Counted from the first letter of the stretch, positions 35,190-43,968 are shown. The stretch is 64,000 bases of DNA from Streptomyces sp. NBC_00237 (GCF_026342435.1 NZ_JAPEMT010000003.1:62001-126000); one strand, 5' to 3'. Numbers and translations are program-made. Notes: generated from the letters alone by a model not told the origin.

Positions 35190-36290
35190 ATGAAAATCAC
35201 CGGAATCGAACTCCGCCGCATCGCCATGCCGCTGCGCGCCCCCTTCCGTACGTCCTTCGGCGTCGAGACCGCCCGCGACGTCCTGCTCGTGCGCGTCGTC
35301 ACGCCGGAGAGCGAGGGCTGGGGCGAGTGCGTCGCGATGTCGGAGCCCCGCTACTGCTCCGAGTACGTCGACGGGGCGGCCGACGTACTGCGCCGCTTCC
35401 TGATCCCCGCACTCCCCGAGGCGGCCGACGCCTTCGCTGTCAAGCGTGCGACGAAGCCCTTCAAGGGCCACAAGATGGCCAAGGCGGCACTGGAGACGGC
35501 CGTCCTGGACGCCCAACTGCGCGCGTCGGGCCAGTCGTTCGGCTCCTACCTCGGCGCGGACCGCACCCGTGTCCCCTGCGGTGTCTCCGTCGGCATCATG
35601 AACTCGATCCCCGAACTCCTGGACTCCGTCGAGGGGTTCATCGGCGAGGGCTACGTCCGCATCAAGCTGAAGATCGAACCCGGCTGGGACCTGGCCCCCG
35701 TGCGCGCCGTCCGCGAACGCTTCGGCGACGACCTCCTCCTCCAGGTCGACGCCAACGCCGCCTACACCCTGGCCGACGCCCGCCACCTCGCCAAGCTGGA
35801 CGCCTTCGACCTCCTGCTCGTCGAGCAGCCCCTGGCCGACGACGACCTGGTCCAGCACGCGGCCCTCGCCCGCCAACTCGCCACCCCCGTCTGCCTGGAC
35901 GAGTCCATCGAGTCCGCCGAGGACGCGGCGGCGGCGATCACCCTGGGCGCGGCATCGATCATCAACATCAAGCCCGGCCGGGTCGGCGGCTATCTGGAGG
36001 CCAAGGCCATCCACGACCTGTGCGTCGCCCACGGCGTCCCCGTCTGGTGCGGCGGAATGCTGGAAACGGGCCTCGGCCGCGCCGCGAACGTGGCCCTCGC
36101 CGCCCTCCCCGGCTTCACCCTCCCCGGCGACACGTCCGGCTCCCGCCGCTACTTCGCCACGGACATCACCGCCCCCTTCGAACTCGCGGACGGCCACCTG
36201 GACGTGCCGACCGGAGCGGGTCTGGGCGTCGACCCGGTCGCGGACATCCTGGACGAGGTGACCACCTCCAGCGAATGGATCAAGCTCTAG
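35190..36290 (+). CDS. N-acylamino-acid racemase / o-succinylbenzoate synthase-like enolase-superfamily enzyme
   Basis: A 366-aa enolase-superfamily member with the complete MenC/NAAAR catalytic set: Lys159 and Lys161 in RIKLKIEPG, metal ligands Asp187 (QVDANAA), Glu212 (VEQPLA) and Asp237 (CLDESI), and Lys261 (NIKPGRVGG). GGMLETGLGRAANVALAALP is a signature of the N-acylamino-acid racemase branch. It interconverts N-succinyl D- and L-amino acids. AGGAG sits 9 nt upstream. No menaquinone genes are nearby, and the M20 and GNAT partners point to racemase function rather than OSB synthesis. Confidence 0.9.
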   Translation: MKITGIELRRIAMPLRAPFRTSFGVETARDVLLVRVVTPESEGWGECVAMSEPRYCSEYVDGAADVLRRFLIPALPEAADAFAVKRATKPFKGHKMAKAALETAVLDAQLRASGQSFGSYLGADRTRVPCGVSVGIMNSIPELLDSVEGFIGEGYVRIKLKIEPGWDLAPVRAVRERFGDDLLLQVDANAAYTLADARHLAKLDAFDLLLVEQPLADDDLVQHAALARQLATPVCLDESIESAEDAAAAITLGAASIINIKPGRVGGYLEAKAIHDLCVAHGVPVWCGGMLETGLGRAANVALAALPGFTLPGDTSGSRRYFATDITAPFELADGHLDVPTGAGLGVDPVADILDEVTTSSEWIKL

Positions 36291-36328
36291 CGCCGCCGGG
36301 GCGTGGCTGGCCCCACCGGGGCGTGGCG

Positions 36329-36916
36329 CTACGGGTTCGGCTCGAACGTCACGCCCTCCGCAGCCGCCACCACCTCCACCTCGTCGCCCAGCGCCCACTC
36401 CGCGACCCGGGAGACCATCGCCGCCGGGACGGCCTCGCTGATGCCCGGTGCGGCAGGGATGCCGTACGTGGCGTGTGCGTCGTGCGGCAGCACCACGCGG
36501 AAACCCGACTCCAGGGCGGTGCGCGCGGTCGCGCTCACGCACATCTCCGACTGCACGCCGCAGAGGACCAGGCTCCGTACCCCCGCCTCCTTCAGCCGTT
36601 CGGCGAGCGGGTACTCCTCGAAGCCGTCGTCGACCGTCTTGCGCAGCACCAACTCGCCCTCCACCGGCGGGAAGCGGAGCTCCCAGCCCGGTGTCCCGGT
36701 CTCGTCGTCCGCGCCGGGCGGACCGTCGTTCTGAAGGTGCACGACGAGGGCACCTGCCGCTCGCGCCGCTTGCAGCAGGAGGCCGGTACGGTCCAGCACG
36801 CGCGCCGCATCGGGCACCGCGCCCTCCCCGGTGACGAAGGCGACCTGCACGTCGACCACGATCAGGGCCTGGACGGGGGCGGGGGGAGTCGTCGGCTGTT
36901 CGAGAGGGATGATCAT
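36329..36916 (-). CDS. Isochorismatase-family cysteine hydrolase
   Basis: About 195 aa. The triad is visible: Asp in ALIVVDVQ, Lys in VLRKTVDDGF and Cys in LCGVQSEMCVSATART. Family members hydrolyse amides or esters such as nicotinamide, N-carbamoylsarcosine or isochorismate; this one cannot be assigned. The ATG at 36916 was chosen since GCAGGA is 8 nt upstream; ATGs at 36925 and 36943 are possible. It converges on the racemase gene. Confidence 0.85.
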   Translation of the reverse strand: MIIPLEQPTTPPAPVQALIVVDVQVAFVTGEGAVPDAARVLDRTGLLLQAARAAGALVVHLQNDGPPGADDETGTPGWELRFPPVEGELVLRKTVDDGFEEYPLAERLKEAGVRSLVLCGVQSEMCVSATARTALESGFRVVLPHDAHATYGIPAAPGISEAVPAAMVSRVAEWALGDEVEVVAAAEGVTFEPNP

Positions 36917-36961
36917 GGTGAGCATCCTGCCAAACCCGGGCATGCGTTCCCGCCCCCTCGG

Positions 36962-37138
36962 TCACATCGCGCCGACGCCCTTCAACAGGTCCGCGAATGC
37001 GGTGGCGTTGAACAACGCGTCCCCGCCCTCCACCGCCGCACGCGGAGTGGAACCGCACGCCGTGGCCGTCACTCCGGCCGGTCCCGCCGGAACCGGCCCG
37101 CAGAAGGTGCCTACGCAGCGGTGGGGCTGGGAGCGCAC
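36962..37138 (-). CDS. Candidate small ORF, 58 aa, unknown
   Basis: A GTG-started frame with about 86 percent G/C at third codon positions and a protein-like end (GGDALFNATAFADLLKGVGAM). It has three Cys in the N-terminal half. No Shine-Dalgarno or promoter stands out. It could be a small gene or the 3' remnant of a larger one. It lies between the isochorismatase-like and GGCT-like genes on the same strand. Confidence 0.3.
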   Translation of the reverse strand: MRSQPHRCVGTFCGPVPAGPAGVTATACGSTPRAAVEGGDALFNATAFADLLKGVGAM

Positions 37139-37171
37139 CCGGTGACGTCCACCCAAGGGCACCCTGTGGAA

Positions 37172-37192
37172 GGGGTGAGGGGCCCTCACCCC
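37172..37192 (-). terminator. Terminator-like palindrome at the GGCT gene stop
   Basis: GGGGTGAGGG and CCCTCACCCC form a perfect inverted repeat that contains the stop codon of the minus-strand gene. In RNA an 8-bp stem with a 5-nt loop would form. Confidence 0.55.
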
Positions 37193-37812
37193 GGTCCGGT
37201 ACGGGCCAACGCCGCGATCTGGTCCGCACTCCAGTGCCCGGCGGCCCCCGGGGAGCGCGCGAGGTACGCGGCGAGGTGGTCCGGTGCCCAGGCCCCGGTC
37301 TCCGCGAGTCCCGCGTACAGGTGGGCGAGGTAGGCGGGGGCGGGCCTGTTCGACGGGACGTCGCCGACACCCCACGGCGCGGTGAAGGTGAGCAACGGCC
37401 ACCCGCCCCTGCTCCCCGCACAGACGAGCGTCTCGTACCGCCCGGGCCCGAGCACCACCCGCCCCTCCCGCACGACCCGCCCCAGATCCAGGTCCGCACC
37501 CGGCCCCGGCTCCCGGTACATCTCCTGCGCGGCGATGTCGCAGAACTGCTCCGCGCTCACGAGGTACGCCCGCGCCAGCACCCGCCCCGGGGCGTCGGGG
37601 TCGTAGAACGCCCGCCCGCCCGTCCACACCACGGACTCGGTCGCGAAGTACAGCACCCCGCCCAGCTCGACGGGAACCGAGGCGAGGGGCGGCCGGGGAT
37701 CGCGGCACCCCGGGTAGCTGTGCTCCGTCCCTTCGGGCCGCCCGCCCGCGAGGTAGCAGGCGAGCCGCGCCGCATGCGTGTTGGACCCGTACGAGGTGTA
37801 CCAGACGTACAT
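37186..37812 (-). CDS. Gamma-glutamylcyclotransferase-like protein
   Basis: A 208-aa protein starting MYVWYTSYGSNTHAARLACY, the YGSN strand-loop typical of the gamma-glutamylcyclotransferase/AIG2-like fold. Later VELGGVLYFATES, GRVLARAYLVSAEQF and GPGRYETLV fit the fold. The substrate is unknown. It starts 4 bp after the stop of a zinc-ribbon protein gene, so the two are probably co-transcribed. A longer frame upstream overlaps that gene and was rejected. Confidence 0.78.
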   Translation of the reverse strand: MYVWYTSYGSNTHAARLACYLAGGRPEGTEHSYPGCRDPRPPLASVPVELGGVLYFATESVVWTGGRAFYDPDAPGRVLARAYLVSAEQFCDIAAQEMYREPGPGADLDLGRVVREGRVVLGPGRYETLVCAGSRGGWPLLTFTAPWGVGDVPSNRPAPAYLAHLYAGLAETGAWAPDHLAAYLARSPGAAGHWSADQIAALARTGPG

Positions 37813-37816
37813 GCCC

Positions 37817-38251
37817 TCACGTTCGTACGTCCGCAAGCCACTCGGCAACCGCCTCCACCCCCGCCGCCCGCATCCACCGCGCCAGCAACTCCGCCTCGGG
37901 AAGGGTGCATACGTACGTTCCTCGCCGGACCTCGGCCAGCACGCTCCGTACGGACACCAGGTCGAGGGTGAGGGAAGCACGCAGCACGCGCATGACGACG
38001 GCACTCCGGGCCTCCGGGCCCACCCGGACAGTCGCCCGGCCGTGCGCGGTGAGCAACAACTCCCTTACGCCAAGCGGGAGTTCATCACCGCCGCATGCGG
38101 TCAGGGCGAGCCCGCACGCCGGGCACTGGAGGTCCGAGTCCCAGCACAGGGCGTCGGCACCGTCCAGCAGAAGCTGCGCGCCGCGCCACTCGGCGTCCGC
38201 TCCGCAGTCGGGACATGTGCCCGGGTACGTGACGTAGGCCCTGGTGGACAT
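37817..38251 (-). CDS. Small protein with N-terminal zinc ribbon
   Basis: A 144-aa protein. Two CxxC pairs (CPDCG near residue 13, CPACG near 44) form a likely zinc ribbon; LCWDSDLQCPACG is typical. The rest is a helical domain with LPLGVRELLLTAHGR and LPEAELLARWMRAAG. GGAGG lies 5 nt before the ATG. First gene of a pair with the GGCT-like gene. Function unknown. Confidence 0.75.
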   Translation of the reverse strand: MSTRAYVTYPGTCPDCGADAEWRGAQLLLDGADALCWDSDLQCPACGLALTACGGDELPLGVRELLLTAHGRATVRVGPEARSAVVMRVLRASLTLDLVSVRSVLAEVRRGTYVCTLPEAELLARWMRAAGVEAVAEWLADVRT

Positions 38252-38492
38252 GCTCCCCTCCTTCGCCTCCGCCCGGTCCGCCGAACCGGGCGGGGTCGGA
38301 CCACGTGCGCCGGGCAGTCCAGAGCCTGTCAGGCGGACCGGTCCTCGGCCTCGGTGCGGTGAATATCGCATATTCGTCGCCGTCGTTGGGGAGTCCCTGC
38401 TGGGGGTGTGACCGGACGCCCACTGAATGGGCATGGAATGGGCATGGAACCGGGCCGACGCGGCTTCTGTCCTTCGGTCCGTTCGAATCCGC

Positions 38493-38523
38493 TTGCGAGG
38501 GTGGTCGGGGGTCGGCCTACCCT
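38493..38523 (+). promoter_or_regulatory. Likely leaderless promoter of the HAD gene
   Basis: TTGCGA and TACCCT are 19 bp apart; the -10 ends 7 nt before the ATG and no Shine-Dalgarno is present. Confidence 0.4.
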
Positions 38524-38530
38524 TCGGCAC

Positions 38531-39244
38531 ATGACTGTGCGCGCGAGGGACGAGAGGGACTTCGGTTCCGGCGATCCGCAACACCCCGTCGAGCTGGTGA
38601 TCTTCGACTGCGACGGCGTTCTCGTCGACAGCGAGCGCCTCTGCGTGCAGGTCGACGCCCGGATCACCGCCGATCTGGGCTGCCCGTTCAGCGAGGCCGA
38701 GATCCTGGAGAAGTTCGTCGGTTCGTCGCACGAGGTCTACACCGCTGCCATCGAGGAACGCCTCGGACGTCGGCTGGAGGCGGGGTGGCTGGATGCGTAC
38801 GAGCACCTCTATCTGGCGGCCTTCGAGGCCGAGTTGGTCGCCGTCGACGGCATTGCGGACGTCCTGACCCGTCTCGGCGCGACCCCCTTCTGCGTCGCCT
38901 CCAACGGCCGTCACCAGGACATCCGCCGCAGCCTCGGACTCACCTCCCTCGCCCACCACTTCGACGACTCCCGCATCTTCAGCGCCACCGACGTCGCACT
39001 CGGCAAGCCCGCCCCCGACCTCTTCCTGCACGCGGCCCGCTCGCTGGGCGTGCCGCCGGAGCGGTGCGCGGTGATCGAGGACAGTCCGTACGGAGTCCAG
39101 GCGGCCCGCGCGGCGGGGATGCGGGCCTTCGGATACTGCGGAGGGCTGACGAGGGCCGAACGGTTGGCGGGACCGGGCACGGTGGTCTTCGACGACATGG
39201 GCGCACTGCCCGAGCTGCTGGGATGCGTTCCGGGAAAGGGCTGA
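38531..39244 (+). CDS. HAD-superfamily phosphatase, beta-phosphoglucomutase-like
   Basis: A 237-aa HAD hydrolase: motif I FDCDGVLVDSE, motif II CVASNGR, motif III Lys in LGKPAPDLF and motif IV IEDSPYG. The cap domain between I and II is of the beta-phosphoglucomutase type. It probably dephosphorylates a small sugar phosphate or similar metabolite. It ends 4 bp before a methyltransferase gene and likely shares its message. Confidence 0.88.
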   Translation: MTVRARDERDFGSGDPQHPVELVIFDCDGVLVDSERLCVQVDARITADLGCPFSEAEILEKFVGSSHEVYTAAIEERLGRRLEAGWLDAYEHLYLAAFEAELVAVDGIADVLTRLGATPFCVASNGRHQDIRRSLGLTSLAHHFDDSRIFSATDVALGKPAPDLFLHAARSLGVPPERCAVIEDSPYGVQAARAAGMRAFGYCGGLTRAERLAGPGTVVFDDMGALPELLGCVPGKG

Positions 39245-39248
39245 TCCC

Positions 39249-40058
39249 GTGGGCGAGACACCACAGGGCCGTGCCTTCACGGATGCCGACGAGGCACTGC
39301 TCTACGACGTGCTGAACCCCTGGGATCCCGACCACCGCTCCGACGACGGCTTCTACCACCCGCTCGTGATGGCGGCCGATTCCGTCCTCGATGTCGGCTG
39401 CGGCACCGGCTCCCTGTTGCGCCTGGCCCGCGCGCGGGGGCACGGGGGCCGCTTCGCGGGCCTCGACCCGGATCGTGCGGCGCTGGAGCGGGCGCGCGGC
39501 GAGTCCCCAGGGCCGGACGGGCGCATCGCGTGGGTGGAGGGAGTCGCGGCGGACGCGGCCAGGCTCTGCGGCACCGGGTTCGACCTGGCGACGATGACCG
39601 GGCACGCCTTCCAGTGCCTCGTCACCGACGAAGAGGTGCGCGACACGCTCGGTGCGGTGCACGCCGCTCTGCGCGCGGGTGGGCGCTTCGTCTTCGAGAC
39701 GCGGCATCCGCAGGCGCGCGCGTGGGAGAAGTGGAATCCGGCCGACTCGGACGTCCGGGTCGACCTCCCGGGAGTCGACGGGGCTCCCGCCCGGCCCCTG
39801 CGGTGCTGGCACGAGCTGGCTGCCGTACGCGAGCCCCCGACCGGCGGCGGTGTCGTCGTGGACTTCCGCAGCACGACCGCCACTCCGGACGGCACCGTGC
39901 TGCGGCTCGGCAGCTCCCGGCTCCGCTTCCTCGACCCCGGGACCCTGAACGACTTCCTCGACGGGGCGGGCTTCGTGATCGAGGGCCAGTACGGGGACTG
40001 GGCGCGGGGTCCGCTGGCCCCGACGAGTACGGAGATCATCACCATCGCCCGGAAGTAG
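39249..40058 (+). CDS. Class I SAM-dependent methyltransferase
   Basis: A 269-aa methyltransferase. SAM-binding motif I is VLDVGCGTGSLLRLARARG, followed by the acidic loop FAGLDPD and FDLATMTGHAFQCL; LRAGGRFVFETRHP is motif III. The substrate is unknown. GTG start directly after the HAD gene. The C-terminal part ends in the usual beta-rich strands (FVIEGQYGDW). Confidence 0.88.
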   Translation: MGETPQGRAFTDADEALLYDVLNPWDPDHRSDDGFYHPLVMAADSVLDVGCGTGSLLRLARARGHGGRFAGLDPDRAALERARGESPGPDGRIAWVEGVAADAARLCGTGFDLATMTGHAFQCLVTDEEVRDTLGAVHAALRAGGRFVFETRHPQARAWEKWNPADSDVRVDLPGVDGAPARPLRCWHELAAVREPPTGGGVVVDFRSTTATPDGTVLRLGSSRLRFLDPGTLNDFLDGAGFVIEGQYGDWARGPLAPTSTEIITIARK

Positions 40059-40430
40059 CGAGCGGTCCCGCTCCTTCGTTCGCTCATTCGCTGGGCTCTC
40101 CTCGGCGGCTGCCGTCGCGTGGCCTGCTTTCCCGCGCCGTCGCGCGATAGCGGGGTGCGCCTGCGGCGGGCTGCCCCTCCCCGCCCCTTCACCTATGGGT
40201 GTGGGAGAAGCCGAGGAGGTGAGGTGGAGGGGCTGGCGTTGAGGGGGTGAGGCCGGTCCGACTATCCGAAGGGGCTTTCTTCGTAAGAGAGTTGGGGAGT
40301 GTTGGCTTCTCGTTCGGTCCCTCCTTCGGTCCCTCCGGCATCCTCGCAGGTCAGTCCTCTTCCGGGCCCTCGAAAGGGACTGAGAGGGACTGGCTTCCGG
40401 AATCAGGGCCCGATTCGGCGGCGAGTGCCG
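40059..40430. other. Gene-free gap with Streptomyces intergenic repeat motifs
   Basis: No credible gene. It holds GGTGCGCCTGCGGCGGG (40154-40170), repeated at 53800-53816, and CCCCGCCCCTTCACCT (40179-40194), repeated at 13822-13837. Short CCTTCGGTCCCT duplications lie near 40315-40340. It separates two convergent gene ends. Confidence 0.7.
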
Positions 40431-41057
40431 TCAGGAGTCCTTCGTCAGCATCGCCACTCCCGGGCCGCTCAGTTCGGCCGGTGCGGGCGTCCGGCCGGAG
40501 ACGCCGAGCAGCAGGGCGAGCGCCGTTCCGGTGACTTCCGGGCCCTCCCCGATCGTCAGGTCGGCGTCCGTCGCGGACAGCCGTACGCGTGACGCCAGCT
40601 CCTTGGCCCCGCCCATGGAGGCGGAGGTACGGGTCTGGAGGCGCAGGGCGCGGGCGACGGCCTCGGGCGCGTAGGTGTGGGTGAGGCCGAGCGGGCGGCG
40701 TACGTCCTCGCCGTGCACGACCTCCTCGACCAGGCGCGTGTCGAGCGGTGCCGGGGGAGTCGACGTCCGGGACGCCGCCCGCCGCAGCCGCTCCAAGGTC
40801 TCCTGCGGGGAGGCGCCCCGCTCGCGCGCGACGCCGACCGCGTTCTGCCGGTCGAAGTCGAAGCGTGCGCGGACCATGGCGGCGACGAAGCCGAGGCGCG
40901 TCGTCGTCCACGTGTCCACCAGGTGGGCCGCCACGTCGTGCACGGTCCACCCCTCGCAGAGCGAGGGCGCGTCCCACTGCTCGGGTGTCAGCCGGGACAG
41001 GTCCTCGACGAGGGCCGCGCGTTCCGCGTGCACCATCGGCCAGACGTCGTTCTTCAT
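40431..41057 (-). CDS. Maleylpyruvate isomerase / DinB-like family protein
   Basis: A 208-aa protein of the mycothiol-dependent maleylpyruvate isomerase N-terminal (DinB-like four-helix) family. LCEGWTVHDVAAHLVDT and EEVVHGEDVRRPLG supply the His residues that bind metal in this fold. Family members use mycothiol as cofactor; the substrate here is unknown. GGAG lies 5 nt before the ATG. The gene follows a TetR gene on the same strand. Confidence 0.85.
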   Translation of the reverse strand: MKNDVWPMVHAERAALVEDLSRLTPEQWDAPSLCEGWTVHDVAAHLVDTWTTTRLGFVAAMVRARFDFDRQNAVGVARERGASPQETLERLRRAASRTSTPPAPLDTRLVEEVVHGEDVRRPLGLTHTYAPEAVARALRLQTRTSASMGGAKELASRVRLSATDADLTIGEGPEVTGTALALLLGVSGRTPAPAELSGPGVAMLTKDS

Positions 41058-41134
41058 GGCTTCTCCGTGGGTCGTCGGGCGTTGCGGTCACTGTGTCCGT
41101 CCATAGGACCCGCCGCATCCCGGGAACTCATCGG

Positions 41135-41860
41135 TCAGTCCGTGTCCAGCCCGTCCACCAGTCGGTCCAGGAACCGCGCGAACATCGCGTCCGGCGACAG
41201 CGAGCGGGCCGGTGCGCCCAGTGCTTCCGCCAGTTCCGGATGCCGCCCGTCCGACGCCACCGCCGTCAGATAGCGGACCTCCGCCGCCAGCCGGGCCGGG
41301 TCGCCCGCCGCCTGCGCGCTGGTCAGCTCGTGGGCCAGGTACGCCGAGACGAAGCCCGTGAGCTGGCTGAAGACCTCCAGCCTGGCCCCGCCGTCCAGGC
41401 CCGTCGGGCGCAGCGCGGCCAGGACGTGCTCCAGGAAGGCGAGGGCGTTCGGGCCCAGGGAACGGCGCGTGCTCAGGGCCGCCGGGAGCCAGCGGTGGCG
41501 GAGCATGTGGGCGCGCTGGAGGTGGGCGACGGTCTTGAGGTCCGCGCGCCAGGAGCCGGCCGGGGCGGGGGGCGGGGTGAGTTCGGCGGTGACGTGGTCG
41601 ACCATCAGCTCCAGCAGGGTCTCCTTGTCGGGGGCGTAGCTGTAGAGCGACATGACGCCCGCGCCGACCTCCGCCGCCACCCTGCGCATCGTCACCGCCT
41701 CCAGGCCCTCCGCGTCCGCGAGCGCCACGGCCGCCGCCGTGATCGCCTCCCTGGTGAAGGCGGGTTTGCGGCCCCTGCCGGAGCGGTTGGCGCCCTTGCC
41801 CAGCCAGAGCTGTTCCGGGTCCACCGGGGGCGGGGACGGCTTGTCGGCGGCGCGGGGCAT
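41135..41860 (-). CDS. TetR-family transcriptional regulator
   Basis: About 241 aa. The helix-turn-helix is FTREAITAAAVALADAEGLE followed by AVTMRRVAAEVGAGVMSLYSY. The C-terminal helical domain is of the TetR_C-type seen in tetracycline-like regulators (LELMVDHVTAEL, LLRHRW-like). ATG at 41860 chosen over 41914, which lacks a ribosome site. Its target is probably the divergent CocE-type esterase gene, across a GTAC-rich palindrome. Confidence 0.87.
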   Translation of the reverse strand: MPRAADKPSPPPVDPEQLWLGKGANRSGRGRKPAFTREAITAAAVALADAEGLEAVTMRRVAAEVGAGVMSLYSYAPDKETLLELMVDHVTAELTPPPAPAGSWRADLKTVAHLQRAHMLRHRWLPAALSTRRSLGPNALAFLEHVLAALRPTGLDGGARLEVFSQLTGFVSAYLAHELTSAQAAGDPARLAAEVRYLTAVASDGRHPELAEALGAPARSLSPDAMFARFLDRLVDGLDTD

Positions 41861-41924
41861 GGGGCCTCGGTTCCTCGGTTCTTCGGGTGGGCGTGGTGGG
41901 GTCCATCCAAGCATCCGCTATTCT

Positions 41925-41937
41925 CGTACAACGTACG
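41925..41937. promoter_or_regulatory. Palindrome between TetR and esterase genes
   Basis: CGTAC-AAC-GTACG, 5-bp arms around 3 nt, lies 24 bp before the esterase start and 65 bp before the TetR start. A likely TetR operator by position. Confidence 0.5.
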
Positions 41938-41960
41938 GAAAATAAGGGGAGGGATGTTCC

Positions 41961-43682
41961 ATGGGTCTGACGCGTGAGAAGAGCGGGAGCGCCACGGGCG
42001 GGAAGGTGCCCTTGGCCTCACGGCTGATGCGTGCCACCTGGCGCAAGCTGCCCGCCGCCCGGTACGAGGTCGGGTTCGAGGCGGGAATCGCCGTCCCGGC
42101 CACCGACGGCGTGACTCTGGTGACGGACCACTACTTCCCCCGGGGTGAGGGCGAGTTCCCGACCCTGCTCGTCCGCTCGCCGTACGGACGCGGGATTCCC
42201 TGGTCGCCCCTGTACGGCGTGCTCTTCGCCGAGCAGGGCTTCCACGTGGTCGTACAGAGCTGCCGGGGGACGGGCGGGTCCGGCGGCACCTTCCACTACT
42301 GGCGCAACGAACCCGCCGACGGGCAGGCCACCGTCGCCTGGCTGCGCCAACAGGACTGGTTCAACGGGGTGTTGGGGACGGCCGGACCCAGCTATCTCGG
42401 GTACGTCCAGTGGGCCCTGGCCCTCGACCCGCCGCCCGAGCTCAAGGCCATGGCTGTCCAGGTGGGCCTCCACGACCCCCACGCCTTCTTCCACACCGAC
42501 GGCATCCTCCACCTGGAGAGTCCCTTGGCGTCGAGCATGGGCGTGGAGAACCAGCACCGGGGAGTCGTGCCCTTCCTGCGGGCCACCCTGCGCCTCCAAC
42601 GCCACGTCCGCCGCATCGTCTCCGCCCGCCCCCTCCGACGGGCCTACGAACCCGCCCTCGGCCAGGTCCCCTGGCTGGACGACGCGATGACCCACTCCGA
42701 CCCCGCCGACCCGTACTGGAGCGGGGCCGATCTCGCCGAGGCGGCCGAGCGGGCCACCGTACCGACCAGCCTCGTCGCGGGCTGGCACGACGTCTTCGCC
42801 GACCAGACCCTCGCGCAGTACGCCCGGCTGCGGAAGGCGGGCTGCGACGCCGCGCTGCTCGTCGGCCCGTGGACCCACACCTCCGCCCTCCAGCAGGGGT
42901 GGACGGATGTCTTCACCGAAACGCTCGCCTGGCTGCGGGCCCACCTCTGTGACGATCCGTCAACTCTGCGTCCCAGTGCGGTGCGTATCCACCGTGGAGG
43001 TGACGGGGAGTGGCTGGACCTGGACGGGTGGCCGGGCGAAGGGATACGGGTCGGCTCGTGGTTCCCGGACGCGTGCGGGCGGCTCCTGGGGGAGGCCCCC
43101 ACGGGCGACGAACCCCTCGTCTCCTTCCGCTACGACCCCAGTGACCCGACCCCGTCCGTGGGCGGGCCGCTGCTCTCTCCCGGTGGGGGCTCCCGCGACC
43201 AGAAGGCCCTCGAAGCCCGCGACGACGTCCTCACTTTCGACGGGCCGGTGCTGACCGGGGCCGTCGACGTGCTCGGCGCGGTCTTCGCGCGGGTCCGCGT
43301 CTCCACCGACACCGGGCACGCCGACCTCTTCGCGCGGCTGTGCGACGTCGACGCGGACGGGCGTTCCGTGAACGTGTGCGACGGCATCGCGGCCGTACGC
43401 ACGGAAGGGGACGCGCCTGCCGCCGTCGACGTGGCCATGAGCTCCACGGCGTACCGCTTCGCCGTCGGGCACCGGATACGGCTTCAGGTCAGCGGCGGGG
43501 CACACCCGCGCTTCGCCCGGTCGTCCGGGACGGACGCCCTGCCGCTCGACGCCGTCGACTTCCGCCCCGTACGCCTCACGCTTCACTCGGGGACGGTGCT
43601 GGAGCTGCCGCTTCCGTCTCCAGCGCGTCCCCAAGTACCGCCTCCGGGTGAAGAATCGCTTCCGCGCGAGCCGGTACGCTGA
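41961..43682 (+). CDS. CocE/NonD-family alpha/beta hydrolase (X-Pro dipeptidyl-peptidase-like)
   Basis: A 573-aa hydrolase. The nucleophile elbow is GPSYLGYVQW (Ser144), the acid and His lie around AGWHDVFAD and LLVGPWTHTS, and the C-terminal jelly-roll domain (VLTGAVDVLGAVFARVRVST, RLQVSGGAHPRFAR) is typical of CocE-type esterases and X-Pro peptidases. It may act on small acyl esters or peptides. GGGAGGG is 7 nt upstream. The final 20 residues are unlike the family and overlap an antisense gene remnant. Confidence 0.9.
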   Translation: MGLTREKSGSATGGKVPLASRLMRATWRKLPAARYEVGFEAGIAVPATDGVTLVTDHYFPRGEGEFPTLLVRSPYGRGIPWSPLYGVLFAEQGFHVVVQSCRGTGGSGGTFHYWRNEPADGQATVAWLRQQDWFNGVLGTAGPSYLGYVQWALALDPPPELKAMAVQVGLHDPHAFFHTDGILHLESPLASSMGVENQHRGVVPFLRATLRLQRHVRRIVSARPLRRAYEPALGQVPWLDDAMTHSDPADPYWSGADLAEAAERATVPTSLVAGWHDVFADQTLAQYARLRKAGCDAALLVGPWTHTSALQQGWTDVFTETLAWLRAHLCDDPSTLRPSAVRIHRGGDGEWLDLDGWPGEGIRVGSWFPDACGRLLGEAPTGDEPLVSFRYDPSDPTPSVGGPLLSPGGGSRDQKALEARDDVLTFDGPVLTGAVDVLGAVFARVRVSTDTGHADLFARLCDVDADGRSVNVCDGIAAVRTEGDAPAAVDVAMSSTAYRFAVGHRIRLQVSGGAHPRFARSSGTDALPLDAVDFRPVRLTLHSGTVLELPLPSPARPQVPPPGEESLPREPVR

Positions 43683-43918
43683 CCGGGGCTGGCAGACGTG
43701 CCGCCCGCCGATCCGGTACTCGGCCGTGACGCCGGTCAGCCGGGCGACCCGCTCGCCCGCGTCGAAGGTCTGTCAGGCGCAGGCGGTGCCGAAGCGCTCC
43801 GGGGTGGAGCCGGTCCCGTAGCGGAGGTGGTACTGGGTCGCGCTGTTGTACGGGACCTGGGTGAGGGGGTCGGTGAGCGGGCGCGGGTCGAGCCGGGCCT
43901 GGGGGCGGGAGCCGCCAT
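43683..43918 (-). pseudogene. Degenerate gene remnant, minus strand
   Basis: An ATG at 43918 has a good GGAG site 6 nt upstream, but its frame gives only low-complexity sequence. A neighbouring frame reads LDPRPLTDPLTQVPYNSATQ and YHLRYGTGSTPERFGTACA, meets a TGA at 43773-43775, then continues as QTFDAGERVARLTGVTAEYR and IGGRHVCQ. That looks like one protein broken by a frameshift near the start and a nonsense codon. I cannot name it. Confidence 0.45.
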
Positions 43919-43968
43919 GGGTGTCTCCTGGCGGGCGGGGCTGGCGGCCCCGCCGGGGCCGAAGCTGC

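Noticed and set aside
35190..36290. Menaquinone gene menC
   Set aside because: Catalytic residues are shared, but the C-terminal signature and the M20/GNAT neighbours fit the racemase pathway better. Dual activity cannot be excluded.
37816..38004. Longer start for the GGCT-like gene
   Set aside because: It would overlap the zinc-ribbon gene almost fully and adds Cys/Arg-rich sequence unlike the family. The ATG at 37812 gives the standard YGSN start.
40247..40592. Plus-strand small ORFs around 40247-40592
   Set aside because: They overlap the opposite maleylpyruvate isomerase-like gene and have no family likeness or ribosome site.
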